64,000 nucleotides of DNA from Fragilaria crotonensis (Eukaryota; Bacillariophyta; Fragilariophyceae; Fragilariales; Fragilariaceae), in contig JAKSYS010000051.1 in the NCBI GenBank assembly GCA_022925895.1, positions 95,914 through 159,913 of the forward strand. The letters run 5' to 3'. The notes under the pieces are model-generated. The model was not told where the DNA came from, made no database searches, and was given only the letters and a program-made list of their open reading frames with translations. Below are positions 21,968 to 33,291 of the stretch, piece after piece. The translations under genes were made by a program, and so were the position numbers. Each line of letters starts with the position of its first letter. Positions within the stretch are counted from its first letter, which is position 1.

Positions 21968-23602
21968 TCATTCCTCCGTCGGTCTATAGTGCGAACGTGG
22001 AGTCGTAGGACTCTTCAACGATTCCGTGTCCGGTCGTGAAGGTTGTCGGGAATTCTTCATCGTTACTCGTTGTGTGCTCGTTGTACTTCCAGGTGACGAT
22101 GGTACCGTAAAGGATGATGATTGGGATGACTTTCGAGGCGGAGACAAAGTACTGGATGGTGATGGTGGTGACAGAGTGCTGGATGGTGATTTCGGTGGTG
22201 GCGATGATGAGGATGTGGGCCCCGCAGATTTTTTACTACTTGGCGTCGAATGTCGTGCTGGAGATTGACCGTCGTTGTGAAGGATCTCGTAGAACTTGAG
22301 ACGTGCATTGAGATGGACCATCATTTGACTCACACGTTCCAGTTCCGACTCTTTTTGCTGAAGCTTCCCTTCAAGTTCTTGTATGATCTGCTCCTTTTCG
22401 TTCAGCTTGTGACTCAAATTCATGGCCAGATCTCGACACACATCGGAATATCGCGGCGAGGCACTCCCTGGATCATCGCGAGCATCATCACCTCCCTCTG
22501 TCTGGACCGTTATGACCTTTCTCACCTTCCGTTCGGCCAACTTTTTGGTAAGTTCCATGACTTCATTCTGACTATGGGCGGCATTTTCTTGTATATCTTC
22601 GATTGCCAGTTTTTGAATCTGACATTGTTCCTTGGCATATTCGAGAGATGCGACAAGGCGGGTGATGAAGAGTCGACTCGAGCCATCACCGGCCCATTTT
22701 CCATTAAAAAAGAAATCATCTTGCGATTTGATCTCATCATCTCTCCAAACCATGGGGGCGATGGCATTGGAGCAATGGATGCAGAGAGGTGTGAGCTCTA
22801 GCCACGAGCTATCACCTTCGAGGGGAGGATCAAGTTTTTCCACAAGCTCCAAGAACAAACGTGCTTCTTGTGGGCGAATAGTGGGAACCACTCTCGTTAG
22901 CTGCACCAGTCGTGATGGTGTAAGGTGTTCAGGATTTGATTGAAAGTAGTGAATAATGGATTTGCTTAGCCGGTCAGGCTCGCGACAAGAAAAGTGCTTG
23001 TCGGTGACAATGGCAGCAAAGAGTTCGGGTTTTAGTGCTGAAAAGGCATCAATATCAATAGATCCAAAGAGTTTTGCCGATTCACGAACTGCCACATTCA
23101 ATAAAGGTTTGTCATTGAATCTCTCAGTCTCGCTGACGTAGTGGATCGATGTGGCAACGCTAAAGTCAGATTCAATGAATTTATTCACGGCCTGACGAAG
23201 TGGACGGCACTGAAAGAGATCGGCAATGTACCTCAAAGCCTCGGCATTTTCAGTGTGAATGTTCAGCTCTCCGAAGTACACAAAATCCAGCAGAACAGGA
23301 AATACATCTTGAGCAGCCTTGTAATCGAGTTTGACGTTAATGTTGGCAACGTTCTTCTGACTGGCTTTCATGAAATAGAGGCATCGGCGGTCACTGGCCC
23401 CCAGAACTGCCCTGTGAACATGATAGGTTGCCTTTTCGTCATCTTGTTCCGTATTGGTCAACACCAGAGTGCAATCGGCAAAGGTCGATGATGGTGATCC
23501 CCTCCAAGTCAACGGCGCATCCTCATAGCTATCGCCTAGCTCTTCGTCGATGCTGAAGATGAACTTGCTTTCCGACTGTTCATCTTTGTCACTTTTCACC
23601 AT
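21968..23602 (-). CDS. BTB/POZ domain protein with coiled coil
   Basis: Single-exon frame of 544 aa from the ATG at 23602 (MVKSDKDEQ). Residues about 40-150 form a BTB domain: STFADCTLVL, YHVHRAVLGASDRRCLYF, FPVLLDFVYFGEL and ALRYIADLFQCRPL. A BACK-like helical region follows to about residue 260, with AVRESAKLFGSI and RLFLELVEKLDPP. A coiled coil (about 330-455, KLNEKEQIIQELEGKLQQKESELE) and a Ser/Pro-rich C-terminus end the protein. BTB-BACK proteins often serve as substrate adaptors of CUL3 ubiquitin ligases, but without a Kelch or MATH partner domain here the role is open. An identical architecture is common in stramenopiles. Confidence 0.88.
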   Translation of the reverse strand: MVKSDKDEQSESKFIFSIDEELGDSYEDAPLTWRGSPSSTFADCTLVLTNTEQDDEKATYHVHRAVLGASDRRCLYFMKASQKNVANINVKLDYKAAQDVFPVLLDFVYFGELNIHTENAEALRYIADLFQCRPLRQAVNKFIESDFSVATSIHYVSETERFNDKPLLNVAVRESAKLFGSIDIDAFSALKPELFAAIVTDKHFSCREPDRLSKSIIHYFQSNPEHLTPSRLVQLTRVVPTIRPQEARLFLELVEKLDPPLEGDSSWLELTPLCIHCSNAIAPMVWRDDEIKSQDDFFFNGKWAGDGSSRLFITRLVASLEYAKEQCQIQKLAIEDIQENAAHSQNEVMELTKKLAERKVRKVITVQTEGGDDARDDPGSASPRYSDVCRDLAMNLSHKLNEKEQIIQELEGKLQQKESELERVSQMMVHLNARLKFYEILHNDGQSPARHSTPSSKKSAGPTSSSSPPPKSPSSTLSPPSPSSTLSPPRKSSQSSSFTVPSSPGSTTSTQRVTMKNSRQPSRPDTESLKSPTTPRSHYRPTEE

Positions 23603-24338
23603 GATAGGCAACTAAAAGCGCAGGCGTAATATGTATTGTTTGTATTATTGGTGGGTGTGCTAGGCGTTAGTGCGCTCGCTCTACTGTAGAGGTTTGTTCC
23701 GATGGTTGAAACATTGTGAGGGCGGAGCGATCGTCGCTAAATTTTGAATTGTCAAAGTGAATGGATACATGCATAGATACATTTAGCTATTTTTCCCGAC
23801 ATACTCGCAAGGGATTTGCTCGCACTTTCCGACTCCTTCGATTCGAATTGAGATGGGCCGTTTTTGAGTTTTTGCGAGCCTGTGACGTGATATTTCAGAA
23901 TTGGAAAATGCGCAGTCCCGCCCTCATTGCAAGGCCGGCCGACTCTGGTTCCGGATGCCATTCTATATATGCACACAAAATATGTACGAGTAGTCAGTTG
24001 CAGTGCTTTCGTACCAGGAAAAGACGACGACTCCGAGCATTCGGTATCCACAACGCATACTTTGCACCGAGAGTGCTCGGCGTGGACGTCTAAGTATTCT
24101 CAAGAAGGAGTTTTTTCAGTATCGACCGAAGTGATCGGAACTTCTTCGCTCACTCTGCAAGCTTTGATCTTTGATGTGAGGAGAATGCTACTGGCACAGT
24201 AGTTTATCGAGCAATCCAGTACTACTACTCCGTGTTCGTCTAGTAGTGCATCGCGCAGTATCGTAGTCAGGTCCTCCAGTGTCATAGCAGTGCTTGACAC
24301 GTCTAGACATAACGCAGCAGAGCTGTGTCTTTGTCACC
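23603..24338. other. Divergent intergenic region upstream of the BTB and six-helix genes
   Basis: The two flanking genes are transcribed away from this region. GC-rich blocks and a few GTAC/AGTACT palindromes (24210-24230) are present. No recognisable core promoter or RNA gene was seen. Confidence 0.4.
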
Positions 24339-25046
24339 ATGTCAGAACGGCACCTCCTTTTCCACAACCTCATTTCATCCATTTGGTTTTTTCTCGGAAG
24401 TACAACATGGACTGTCAGCTTCTTCCTTACGCTCCGAAAGGATTTGATTGTTGAGATCGTGACTTATGTCGCATTTGGCTTTCTACTGATGCACGGGTTG
24501 CTTGAAATTTGTATTGACATGTGCTACACGCGCACAGCGATTCACGGACGATACAATGATCGCTCTTGCTACAATATCTTCCACTCGCTTGTCTTCGTTC
24601 TCGGAGTCCTCGCCGAAGCGGCATCTTTCTATCTGAGCCTCCAGAATTGGGGCTCCCCAATGTACATGTGGGTTTACCTTGTAGCCGCCCATTTGTTCTT
24701 CTTGACCGCAATCTTTACTCTCTATGGTCGTTGGTGTTGTATTCCAGGAGCCGGACTCGACAATATTTCAAATACCATGTTCACACTGGGCACGATCTTC
24801 ATGCTCGTATCTGCCTACGAAACATTCTTTCTCGTCCGAGGCGATGACAAGTTCTTTGCCCAATGGTTGGGAGTCTTTTTGTGGGATGTGGCGGCCACCT
24901 TGTCGACGGGACGCGACTTTCTCAAGTTCCGCCGCAATCCATCCCGAGAACCAAGAAAACGTCAGCTCTTGAAAGATGATGAGGATGATTACGAAAGCAG
25001 TGTGAATTATTCGTCGTACGAGGACGAAACGGATGTGGAGCGTTAA
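24339..25046 (+). CDS. Six-helix membrane protein of unknown family
   Basis: 235 aa from the ATG at 24339, which sits in a good context (CACCATGTC). The frame opens 45 bp earlier but only from a TTG. Six hydrophobic segments are visible: FHNLISSIWFFLGSTTW, IVTYVAFGFLLMHGLL, HSLVFVLGVLAEAASFYL, WVYLVAAHLFFLTAIFTL, FTLGTIFMLVSAYETFF and QWLGVFLWDVAATL. The C-terminal about 35 residues are charged and acidic, probably cytosolic. I recognise no family; the length and hydrophobic pattern argue that it is a real gene. Confidence 0.72.
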   Translation: MSERHLLFHNLISSIWFFLGSTTWTVSFFLTLRKDLIVEIVTYVAFGFLLMHGLLEICIDMCYTRTAIHGRYNDRSCYNIFHSLVFVLGVLAEAASFYLSLQNWGSPMYMWVYLVAAHLFFLTAIFTLYGRWCCIPGAGLDNISNTMFTLGTIFMLVSAYETFFLVRGDDKFFAQWLGVFLWDVAATLSTGRDFLKFRRNPSREPRKRQLLKDDEDDYESSVNYSSYEDETDVER

Positions 25047-25734
25047 ATCCACCTTGGTTGGTGTTGTTATAATGCGGGATGGACTGAAATATGAAGAAAT
25101 GCAACGACATGGACGGTTGTTGCTACTGTTATTATCAAGAGAGAATTCGGTGTGATTTATCTCTGTTCTACAATACAAAAACTGCGAGGCAAAATGATGT
25201 GATGCAAGGGGGCATTGAATGTGATCTTTCCTTGCTGGACTCGTAGTAAAGACTTGTGCCTGTCAAACTGTGCTCCCAACAAACCATTCTTGTTAATGCG
25301 GCTTTTGTTAAATGTTATTAGATTGTGAAAGTCGAGTTCAGACGAAACTGGATTAGTCAGGAAGACGCCTTTGGGGAAAGTACAGTGCAAGTACTTGTAC
25401 TCTGATCTGGAGACTGTTGCTCTTGTTTCCGGTTTTTTAGGCAGCATTGGATCCGAACTCGAAATGCTTCAGTCTTCACGGTGAAATGGTGTACATTGTA
25501 CATGTACTGCGTATTTCAGTAGAATTGTCGTACGATGTCTCATGAGCCGTGATCCACTCTAATTTGATACTCCGAACGCCTCTACTCTAGTAGTAGGGAC
25601 GTAACTATGGTCTTGTGCATTCTTGTAGTAGATCAGCCGTTATGTGGAACTGGTACCAATGAGAACTGATATCTGATATCATTCATGAAATGATATATAA
25701 TATAGAATACCAGGGGAACTCCGTCGAGATGTGA
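25047..25734. other. Intergenic, no gene recognised
   Basis: It holds the 3' flank of the six-helix gene and AT-rich sequence with short palindromes such as TGATATCTGATATCA near 25669. Nothing coding was seen. Confidence 0.4.
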
Positions 25735-25975
25735 TATCCAGTTCAGAGGTCGATCGTCGTTGAAATTCGTGACTATTTTGGATATGCATTTATTGTGAAC
25801 TCCGTGACTATGCATATTTTGTGAATATGCATATTTAGACAAGGCGTGACTATGCATATTTCATAAATATGCATTTTTAGGCGAGGCTTGACTATGCATA
25901 TTTTCGAAATATGCATATTTGGGAACGACTCGACTATGCATATTACCAAAATATAGCATATTCGGGTGCATATCG
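25735..25975 (+). repeat. Palindromic TATGCATA array, copy A
   Basis: About five imperfect tandem units of roughly 42 bp follow the block CAGAGGTCGATCGTCG (25745-25760). Each unit starts GTGACTATGCATATTT and ends AAATATGCATATTT plus a variable 8-10 bp tail, so each unit can fold back on itself. The same flank and units occur in inverted orientation at 38.9-39.15 kb. Confidence 0.8.
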
Positions 25976-26149
25976 CACAGTGTACAGCTGGTTTTCTGTT
26001 CTAAAATCCGGGCGCACGTCCCAGTATTAATTCTACGCTAGACCGATTTCACTGCCAATATGACGTCACGAGGGCGGGACTTTGTCGTGTTGGAAGCAAG
26101 GCTTCCACAATGAGATTTTCAAGCCGTCGTTTGCAACATTTCCATTCTA

Positions 26150-26224
26150 ATCTATAGATTTACCTCCTGCAGTCACCTTCCTATGTAACTCAGTGAACCT
26201 ACTGTTGGTGATAAATCTATAGAT
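26150..26224. repeat. 13-bp inverted repeat ahead of transposase copy B
   Basis: ATCTATAGATTTA at 26150-26162 is the reverse complement of 26212-26224. It stands immediately upstream of transposase copy B, in the same relative place as the 14-bp inverted repeat next to copy A but with unrelated sequence. Confidence 0.65.
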
Positions 26225-26228
26225 ACAA

Positions 26229-29200
26229 TGGTTGACAAAGGTAAATATGCTATTTTGACTGATGCCGTCATGCTACTTCGAACAGACATCACGTATGGTC
26301 CGAGATTGTCAAATTGCTGGCTTCCTGCATCAACTTGGGCTGAAGCTTTAGGAGATTTGATGTCAATGCGTCCCTTGGCGTCATTGATGTAAGAAGGTTC
26401 AATACAGGGATGTCCAAGTCGGCTTCTTTCGGAGAATTGATGCACCGATTTGATGGATCAAACACAACAGGAGTGTTCAGAGTCACATACAAGAACACAT
26501 TCTATTACTACTTCACAGAGAAATCAAGGCAGATACGGTACCCATGTCCACTTAACAGTGCATGGAACGAAAAAGTAATGGAAGCAGCCGCAAATGTGCT
26601 AGTCATTCCAAGCACAAGATCAAGACCCGCTCTCGACACAATGATAACTACACCTGTCAACACGGAGGCTACAACGGGAGGAAGGATCGGAGACATTGTT
26701 GAGCAATCACCGAGCAAACGAGCAAGGATAGGAGATACTGGTGCGGCCGCTGTAATGATTGCTGCTGATGCTTCTAGCTCAAGTTACTGGCCATGTAGCC
26801 CAGAGGCATACCGAGTGTTCAAACCACCAAAGAAACATGGGACAACGAATTGCGAGGATGGGAATGATACTGATTTCGATTCTGAAACTCCAATGGAAGC
26901 ACTTCAGAGAAGGATTGTACTGCTTCAAAGCGTTCATGAGGAAGAAAATAATTGGAGGAATGTTGTGCAAGGTAGAGATATCGACAACGTGTGTACCAAA
27001 GCTGAGATATGCGCTGTCAGGCAAAGGGCGACGTTTCTTTGTTATGCGTACCGATTGGCTCTTGCAAAAATGAATGAATGGACGTGGCAAGACTGTTGCA
27101 CTGAATCTTGTAAGGTATTGAACACTGTTGGTATGACGCAAGCAACCTTCTATAAAACCATCGCAAATTGGAACATTGTGTTCCGTAATTTTGAATGCTT
27201 CCCAAACCCAAACTTGTCTGTTCAGTGTGGAAACGACCTCTTCCTCGAGTTCTCGAAGTGTTTCCATGCGCAAAGGAGCAGATTGTTGCATTTGGCGTCG
27301 AGAACTTGTCACATCTTTCAATTGAAGCAGTCTATCAATTCGTTCATTCGTCTGTAATCCCAAGGCTGGCTGCGTTGTGGAAACGTGAATCGGTAGTAGA
27401 CGAAGATACTGCAGAAACGTCAACATTGAGTACAAGTACTACAGCCATTAATCCTACTAGCAATCCTGTCGATGTCGATCAAGATGAGGATGATATTGCG
27501 CTATTCCTTCGCGCACATAGACTTAAAAACATGAGCTTCACAACAGCATGGCGCTGGATGCGATTACTCGGATTCAAGTATGATACGAGAAGGAAGAGCT
27601 TCTACGTCGATGGCCATGAACGTGAAGATGTTGTCGCACATCGAAATGCATTCTGCAAGAACTACCTTACCGTGCTTGAGCCACGTTGTCGGCGTTGGAT
27701 TCAGCTTCCACTCAGTGAAGCTGCTACGATCAAGACCTTAGACACAGATTTCGGACATCATTACTATGATATTATATCTGATGAGACTCGGGTTGAGTTT
27801 CACGTTGACTATTGGAAGAATTGCATATCAAGAATCAAAAGGGAGAAGAGGCAGCGCGAGATGTTGAAGCAAAAACAAGCATACGAGTGTCATCATCAGT
27901 CAGGCCCTTGATGATTATTGGTCAAGATGAGTCTGTCTTCGCGCAGTATCTACTGTCCTCCAAACAATGGGTTGGGCCAAAGGACAAGTGCCACTTCTGC
28001 CCAAGTCGGAGGGCGATGGGTATATGCTTTCTGCGTTCGTGTCACGCGAATTCGGCTTTGGCAGGCAGATGACAGAGGATGAGTTACAAAGAGTGAATAT
28101 GGCAAGGCAAACAGCAGCTCGGCGGTGGAAATTACCTCGATACAACAGCTGCGATGGAAATCTTGGGAACAACGAGGAAGCCGATTTTGTTGGAATCCCC
28201 TTCGTAAAATACTTGTTCATCGGAATCAATAATCAGGGTTATTGGAATTCATACCACATGAGTCTTCAGCTTGAGGATGTGGTTGATTGCCTACGAATCC
28301 TATATCCAAGCTTCGATTTTGTATTTTTGTTCGATCATTCTCAGGGACACGCTCGCAAACGTGATGGTGCACTCAGTGCGATCAACATGCAAAAGAACTT
28401 TGGAGGATCAAAACAGCAGATGAGAGACACAGTCATAATGTCACAAGAGGGTTATCTGGGCACACACTCACCAACCCTGGGCATCGGAGACACACAGTCA
28501 ATGGTATTCAATACTGACGACTGTGGCCCATGGTATTTGACACCAGAGCAACGTGACTTACAACGTCATGATCGAATAATGGGGAAAAGAAGCAAGCCAA
28601 TTGAAAAACAAAGAAGACCCTTCTTGAAGAGCTCAACGAAAAGGGTGTGACGCTCCAACAAAAACGCGGGTACACTAAAGCCGAACTTCAGGAATTGGCA
28701 AGAAACAATTCAATCGAAACTCACAAAGAAGTCGACAAAATCCTATCTGGATGGGAAGGAAAATCTAAAGGCATGCTACAAGTTCTGTGGGAAAGAGGAC
28801 TGATTGATCCAAGTGAGTTAGATAAATACACTGTCGACGGAAAGAAAGACACAATTTCAGGGAAGATTGACTTACGGTATTCCCTACGCCATCTCATCGC
28901 AGAGTGTGCTGATTTCAAGGATGAGGAAACGGCACTTCAGTACCTTGGATCTCAGCTGGGCATCACGGTACTTCTAACACCAAAGTTCCATGCCGAATTA
29001 GCAGGGGAAGGCATTGAATTTTGCTGGGGTCACGCAAAGGCTTTCTACCGACGGGTTCCTGTATCTCAAAAGAGGGGACGAGAGAATTTCAAACAACTTG
29101 TGAGAGATTCAACGTGTTCAATCAAGGAGTTGACCAAAGAAAGGATGGGAAAGTTTGCTTCGAGAGCACGCGCATATATTTGTACTTACCATCATCTTTT

Positions 29201-29409
29201 TTGAGAGTCAGCAGAGAATGAGGCAGCAAGGTCGTACCCACAACTTCATCGCCACAAGTATAACAGAAGATCAAGGACTTCTGTACTCCGAAATCCAACG
29301 CCTGATGAAATTGTTCAAGTCTCACAGGTGTGCATTGGACTTCGATCGTGGCTTCGTCAACAGTGCACTCAAAGAAGCAAAGACAAGAAACGAGGAGGAC
29401 GAGGTGTGA
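26229..29409 (+). pseudogene. DDE-superfamily transposase, broken copy B
   Basis: Plus-strand frames at 26410-27357, 27195-27911, 27967-28650, 28647-29206 and 29155-29409 line up end to end with transposase copy A. A possible N-terminal start lies near 26229. Motifs are WRWMRLLGFKYD...FYVDGHEREDVV, GQDESVFAQYL (Asp at 27925-27927), FLFDHSQGHARK (Asp at 28333-28335) and FHAELAGEGIEFCWG (Glu at 28995-28997), ending CALDFDRGFVNSAL. At least five frame changes and several stops separate the pieces, so it cannot make a full transposase. The three acidic residues are all still present. Confidence 0.8.
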
Positions 29410-29985
29410 TCATCATGTCGACAGAGATGGATTTTTATGGTCGCAGGAGACAGCTGCTACTAAAACTTGATAAAGGATATGGAAATAATATGCGTGCATG
29501 GTACGAATTGTACACAACCTACGTTCGGACGCTTCAACGAAAAACCAGCTGTACAAGTACCACCTTGTACATGTTAAGTATGTCATATTGTACTCGGTAG
29601 TACTCTATTGTCTGGTACTTGTACAGTACCATGCCCGTTACCCACTACTTCTACTGTACCAGCGGTAAACCACCCACCGTACACCTTGGGGTTCGCAGTT
29701 CGTATCAAAGAAGCATACATAATCAAGATTCACGTTACTTGGTGTTCTACATACCCTGGTAGAAAACAACGCATATGAACATACAAGCATACACTTGATA
29801 AAGCAAATCTTTCATTGTCAGTAGACCCAGTTGCGGATGATTGTTGCATGTGATCAAATGCTACATTGCGCATGGTTTAGTTCCCTGTGCAGCTCCGATC
29901 CCCCCATCTGACCCACTACAACATTGACCATGCTCATCCGCGACAGCGACAGCCTTGTTCCCCAAATTCGTTACAATTTCACGTT
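29410..29985. other. Intergenic between transposase copy B and an AIM24 pseudogene
   Basis: It contains GTAC-rich stretches (TTGTACAGTACC near 29620) and no supported gene. Confidence 0.4.
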
Positions 29986-29989
29986 GTCC

Positions 29990-30715
29990 GCCGAGAATGC
30001 CAAAATTCCAACCTGGCGTCCGAGATTGATGGCAATGAAAGTCAGATTAGTACTACCATTACTGTTGACCCCAGACAAGTCTTGAGAGCCAAGTCGGGTG
30101 CCATGATGTTCAAGACGGATGATATCGCCAAGGAAACTACAACGGGTGGTGGCACAAGTTGCTGATTTCAAGAGAATGTTGACGGGACAGAATGTTTTTT
30201 ATCAATTATCATCGGTACGATGGTCCTCCTGGAACGTACGGGCAAGCGGGGTTGGGGACGGACTTTCCTTCCAAGATATTGCAATTTGTCGGTGGAAGAA
30301 ACGGCTGAAAACTAGTTTGCAAAAAGGGAGCTCTCCTGTGTGCGTTGCATACCATTGGTCTACAAATGGAGTTGTAAAAACACGACGTCCGGATTCTTTG
30401 GAGGTGAAGGCTTTGTATTGCAAGCGCTCACTAAAGAGGGCGATTGGAGGAACACTTTTTGACGAGATTTGGACGAGGGCGAACAATTGCGAATTTGATC
30501 CGGATGTCTCGTGGCCTTTACTCAAGGAGTGGATAATGGCACCGTGTTGATGTTGTGCGTAACTATACCTATTTCTTGTCCAGTTTGTTGTCACGACTCA
30601 CGACGACTCTCACGATGGTCCATCCGCAGATGTTCAAATTATGCCAAGGATTAATAATTCAATGTTTGGTTTTGTGACGACCTTGACGGGCAAAGGAACT
30701 GCGGGCTGCAAGGTC
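29990..30715 (+). pseudogene. AIM24-family protein, decayed
   Basis: Pieces of the AIM24 fold appear in the right order but in changing frames: ITVDPRQVLRAKSGAMMFK (about 30050), DFKRMLTGQNVF (about 30165), YGQAGLGTDFPSKILQF (about 30235), KLVCKKGALLCALHTIGLQM (about 30310), GFFGGEGFVLQALT (about 30388), LDEGEQLRI then GCLVAFTQGVDNGTV (about 30468), and FVTTLTGKGT (about 30670). Stops fall between them (after GGRNG, QMEL and EQLRI). AIM24 proteins are small beta-rich proteins, in yeast linked to mitochondrial biogenesis. This copy is clearly dead. The final piece ends about 15 bp before the stop codon of the hAT gene on the other strand. Confidence 0.85.
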
Positions 30716-30729
30716 AGTTATGACTATGT

Positions 30730-33291
30730 TTAAAACCTTCCTATCTTTCGCATGAAGTCCTTGTTTGCAAACAAGACAGTCCTCTTTTCATGCACTTCTT
30801 CTGACATTTTCGTTTGCTTGATTGTCATTGCTGCAGCCGCGGCTGAAAACATTCGCTCCTGTATCGCTGAAGAATCCACTTTTGCAAATTCGACTCTAAC
30901 AAGGATAGAAATCTCTGGGAACACAGTTCTTCCAACTTGATTGAACCAAATCATAGGATCACAATTGTGCAACCTACTCAAAAGATTGTTGAAGGCCGAT
31001 GCTTTTTGTGCTTCCTTTCCTGTAGATGATTTCATGTGGTTGTCATTGTTGCTGCTGCTGCTGCTTTTCAAGAACTTGCCCCACTCGATGTTCTGGTGGG
31101 AATGGTCAATCCAAGACTTAACAACCACACCAGGATTCTTACCACCGTGAGCATCTGGCCCAATCGATAAATTGCCCGATGAGGGCATTAAGACAAAGTT
31201 ATTCTCCATGTCAAAGTCAGCTTCAGACCCACTGTCACCTGCGCTTTCTTGTTCGTGGATATTAGCAGAAGCTCTTGCCTCTGTTGATGCTGTACCAGGC
31301 AACCCGTTTCCACAACTGCTGCCCAAATCATGGTCTGTTGATTGACGTGGGGCACTCATTACTTTCAATACATGTGTGACCATTTCAGTAAACAACTGTA
31401 GTGTCCCCTCCTTGAGAGTATCGGGAATGATCTGGTTGACATATGGAACAGTGCGAGGGTCAAGGTATAGTGGGACATATGTCTTTGGTTCTTCAAGGGC
31501 CACAAATCGAGATTGAATCTGGTGTTTCATTCGTTGAAGACAGATTTGTCCATTAACGCTCAACTCGCGTACGTCCACCCGCCTTCCTGCATTCACTCGA
31601 GCACGTTCGAGGTCAGTCAATGTTGTCCCTTGGTCATGTCGTTTCAACGGCAGTAAGCAAAAGCTTTGTCGATGAAGGATGCTCATTGCAACCTTTCGAT
31701 AAACGAGGATTTCGGACGGGAGCGAGCTGTCTGATTGTGATCCGCCCAATGCATACCTTGACAAGTCCTTCATGATTGACTCCATCTCTTGGATCAAAAG
31801 CCAATCGCTGGAACTAACAGCTTCCCATATGTCCTTGAAGTCATCACTTGAATTTGCGACTGATTCGTAGTATTTTTGCAGTGTCCAAAAGTGTAGAATG
31901 CTTGTTTGTAACAATCGATGGCAGCTTGCAACCCGAGTCTTGCCGTCAATAATTGGTGTCCCCAAGGGTCCATGATTAAGATTTTGAATGTTGCTCAAGC
32001 GGCTTTGCCGCTGAGCAGTTCCAAAGTACTTGCAGATTTTGCGAAGTGCTTGGATGACTTGCAAACCACTAGAGAATGCTCCTCCACCGGTCACAACTTG
32101 TGGGAGCTTCCTTTCAATTCCGTCCTCTCCGGTAATCTTGTGCGTCTTCACATTGTCCCTCAATCCGATACCGTACAATAGGATTAGATTCAGGATGTGC
32201 ATCTCACAATCAACTTGCTCCGAGCCCTCAATAAAGTTACTAACAGATCGAGCAGCTGCAGTGGTGTCACTGGTGACGAAGCGGGTACAATTCTCGAGGT
32301 TTACCTTGAAGCGTTTCTGGTAGATAGTCTTTAAAGCATCGGCATTGAATTGTGCCCCGTGGCTAGTGTTGTTCACAATGAGAAAGGCAGGAATAATCTG
32401 CCGATTGAAGTCTGATGTAACGAAAGATAGGCATGATCCAAGTATATTGTTGTTACCTGCCGACGTCCACATATCGTGAACAACTTGAAGAAAACGGAGT
32501 CCGTGAAGTTCATCCATAGCTTGCAATAGAAGTTTCACCACAGCATCAACAAAAAGACTAAATTCTCGATCCAAATACTTTCCAAAGGTGTCTCGCGACA
32601 TAGGGACAAAACTCTTACCAAGTGTTCCCGTGAGCATAGACTTAAACAGGTCAGAGTAGATCACATTTACTGGCTTGTTTTCGTAAATGAGCCATCTGGC
32701 CATTGTCAGTTGAATCGACTTCTCCGTAAATTGTTGAAAACAGTTTGTTGGTATCGCTCGACCTGACGGCCCACCTGTTGATGACGTCAATGCCGACAGC
32801 TGTGATTGCGGTGTTGATATGTTGGTAACTGAATTGTCGAAGACTTTCTTCTTCTTCTCTATCAAAATGCTGATGTCAGGATGATCTTGGTGCTTTTTAA
32901 TCAAATGATGGTGAGCATTTGCTGACGTTTGGACTCTACAGGCTGCTGTTTTCCAGGCTGTCGGGCTGGTATTGGCCTTCTCCATCAAACTTTTCAAGCA
33001 TAAGATGCAAAGATGAGTAGAGGAGGTATTCCTGTTCTTTCCATGGTGAGTCAATGGAACCTTCAAGACACGGTAGAATCGCCAATATGGCGATTTCTTT
33101 ATTGCGGGAACTGGATAATGCTTTATGACAGTGGGAACTCCCAGTACGTCAAGTACAAGACTGCTAGCATCTGAAGCCTCCTCCTCCTCGGCAGCCATTT
33201 CCTCTGATTTTTGTGGTGAATCCTGCTCTGTAGCATCACTGCTGCTTCCGCTGTTGCAAGACAGTGTCATTGAGAGAATAGGATCGTCCAT
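30730..33291 (-). CDS. hAT-superfamily transposase, uninterrupted
   Basis: Single open frame of 853 aa from the ATG at 33291; the frame opens 27 bp earlier from a TTG. A BED-type zinc finger is visible (Cys95 and Cys98, His near 128 and 134). The catalytic region has TSDTTAAARSVSNFIEG and VDCEMHILNLILLYGIGL, the hAT signature leading to a conserved C..H. The C-terminus (about 750-845) holds the dimerisation block DPMIWFNQVG...FPEISILVRVEFAKVDSSA, then IQERMFSAAAAAMT. hAT transposases cut and paste DNA and leave 8-bp target duplications. No stop or frameshift interrupts the gene, unlike the other transposases here, so it may be recent or domesticated. Terminal inverted repeats were not found by eye. 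Confidence 0.9.
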   Translation of the reverse strand: MDDPILSMTLSCNSGSSSDATEQDSPQKSEEMAAEEEEASDASSLVLDVLGVPTVIKHYPVPAIKKSPYWRFYRVLKVPLTHHGKNRNTSSTHLCILCLKSLMEKANTSPTAWKTAACRVQTSANAHHHLIKKHQDHPDISILIEKKKKVFDNSVTNISTPQSQLSALTSSTGGPSGRAIPTNCFQQFTEKSIQLTMARWLIYENKPVNVIYSDLFKSMLTGTLGKSFVPMSRDTFGKYLDREFSLFVDAVVKLLLQAMDELHGLRFLQVVHDMWTSAGNNNILGSCLSFVTSDFNRQIIPAFLIVNNTSHGAQFNADALKTIYQKRFKVNLENCTRFVTSDTTAAARSVSNFIEGSEQVDCEMHILNLILLYGIGLRDNVKTHKITGEDGIERKLPQVVTGGGAFSSGLQVIQALRKICKYFGTAQRQSRLSNIQNLNHGPLGTPIIDGKTRVASCHRLLQTSILHFWTLQKYYESVANSSDDFKDIWEAVSSSDWLLIQEMESIMKDLSRYALGGSQSDSSLPSEILVYRKVAMSILHRQSFCLLPLKRHDQGTTLTDLERARVNAGRRVDVRELSVNGQICLQRMKHQIQSRFVALEEPKTYVPLYLDPRTVPYVNQIIPDTLKEGTLQLFTEMVTHVLKVMSAPRQSTDHDLGSSCGNGLPGTASTEARASANIHEQESAGDSGSEADFDMENNFVLMPSSGNLSIGPDAHGGKNPGVVVKSWIDHSHQNIEWGKFLKSSSSSNNDNHMKSSTGKEAQKASAFNNLLSRLHNCDPMIWFNQVGRTVFPEISILVRVEFAKVDSSAIQERMFSAAAAAMTIKQTKMSEEVHEKRTVLFANKDFMRKIGRF

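Noticed and set aside
25745-25975. Possible CRISPR-like array of regular repeats
   Set aside because: Units are imperfect, contiguous and palindromic with no distinct spacers, in a eukaryotic context.
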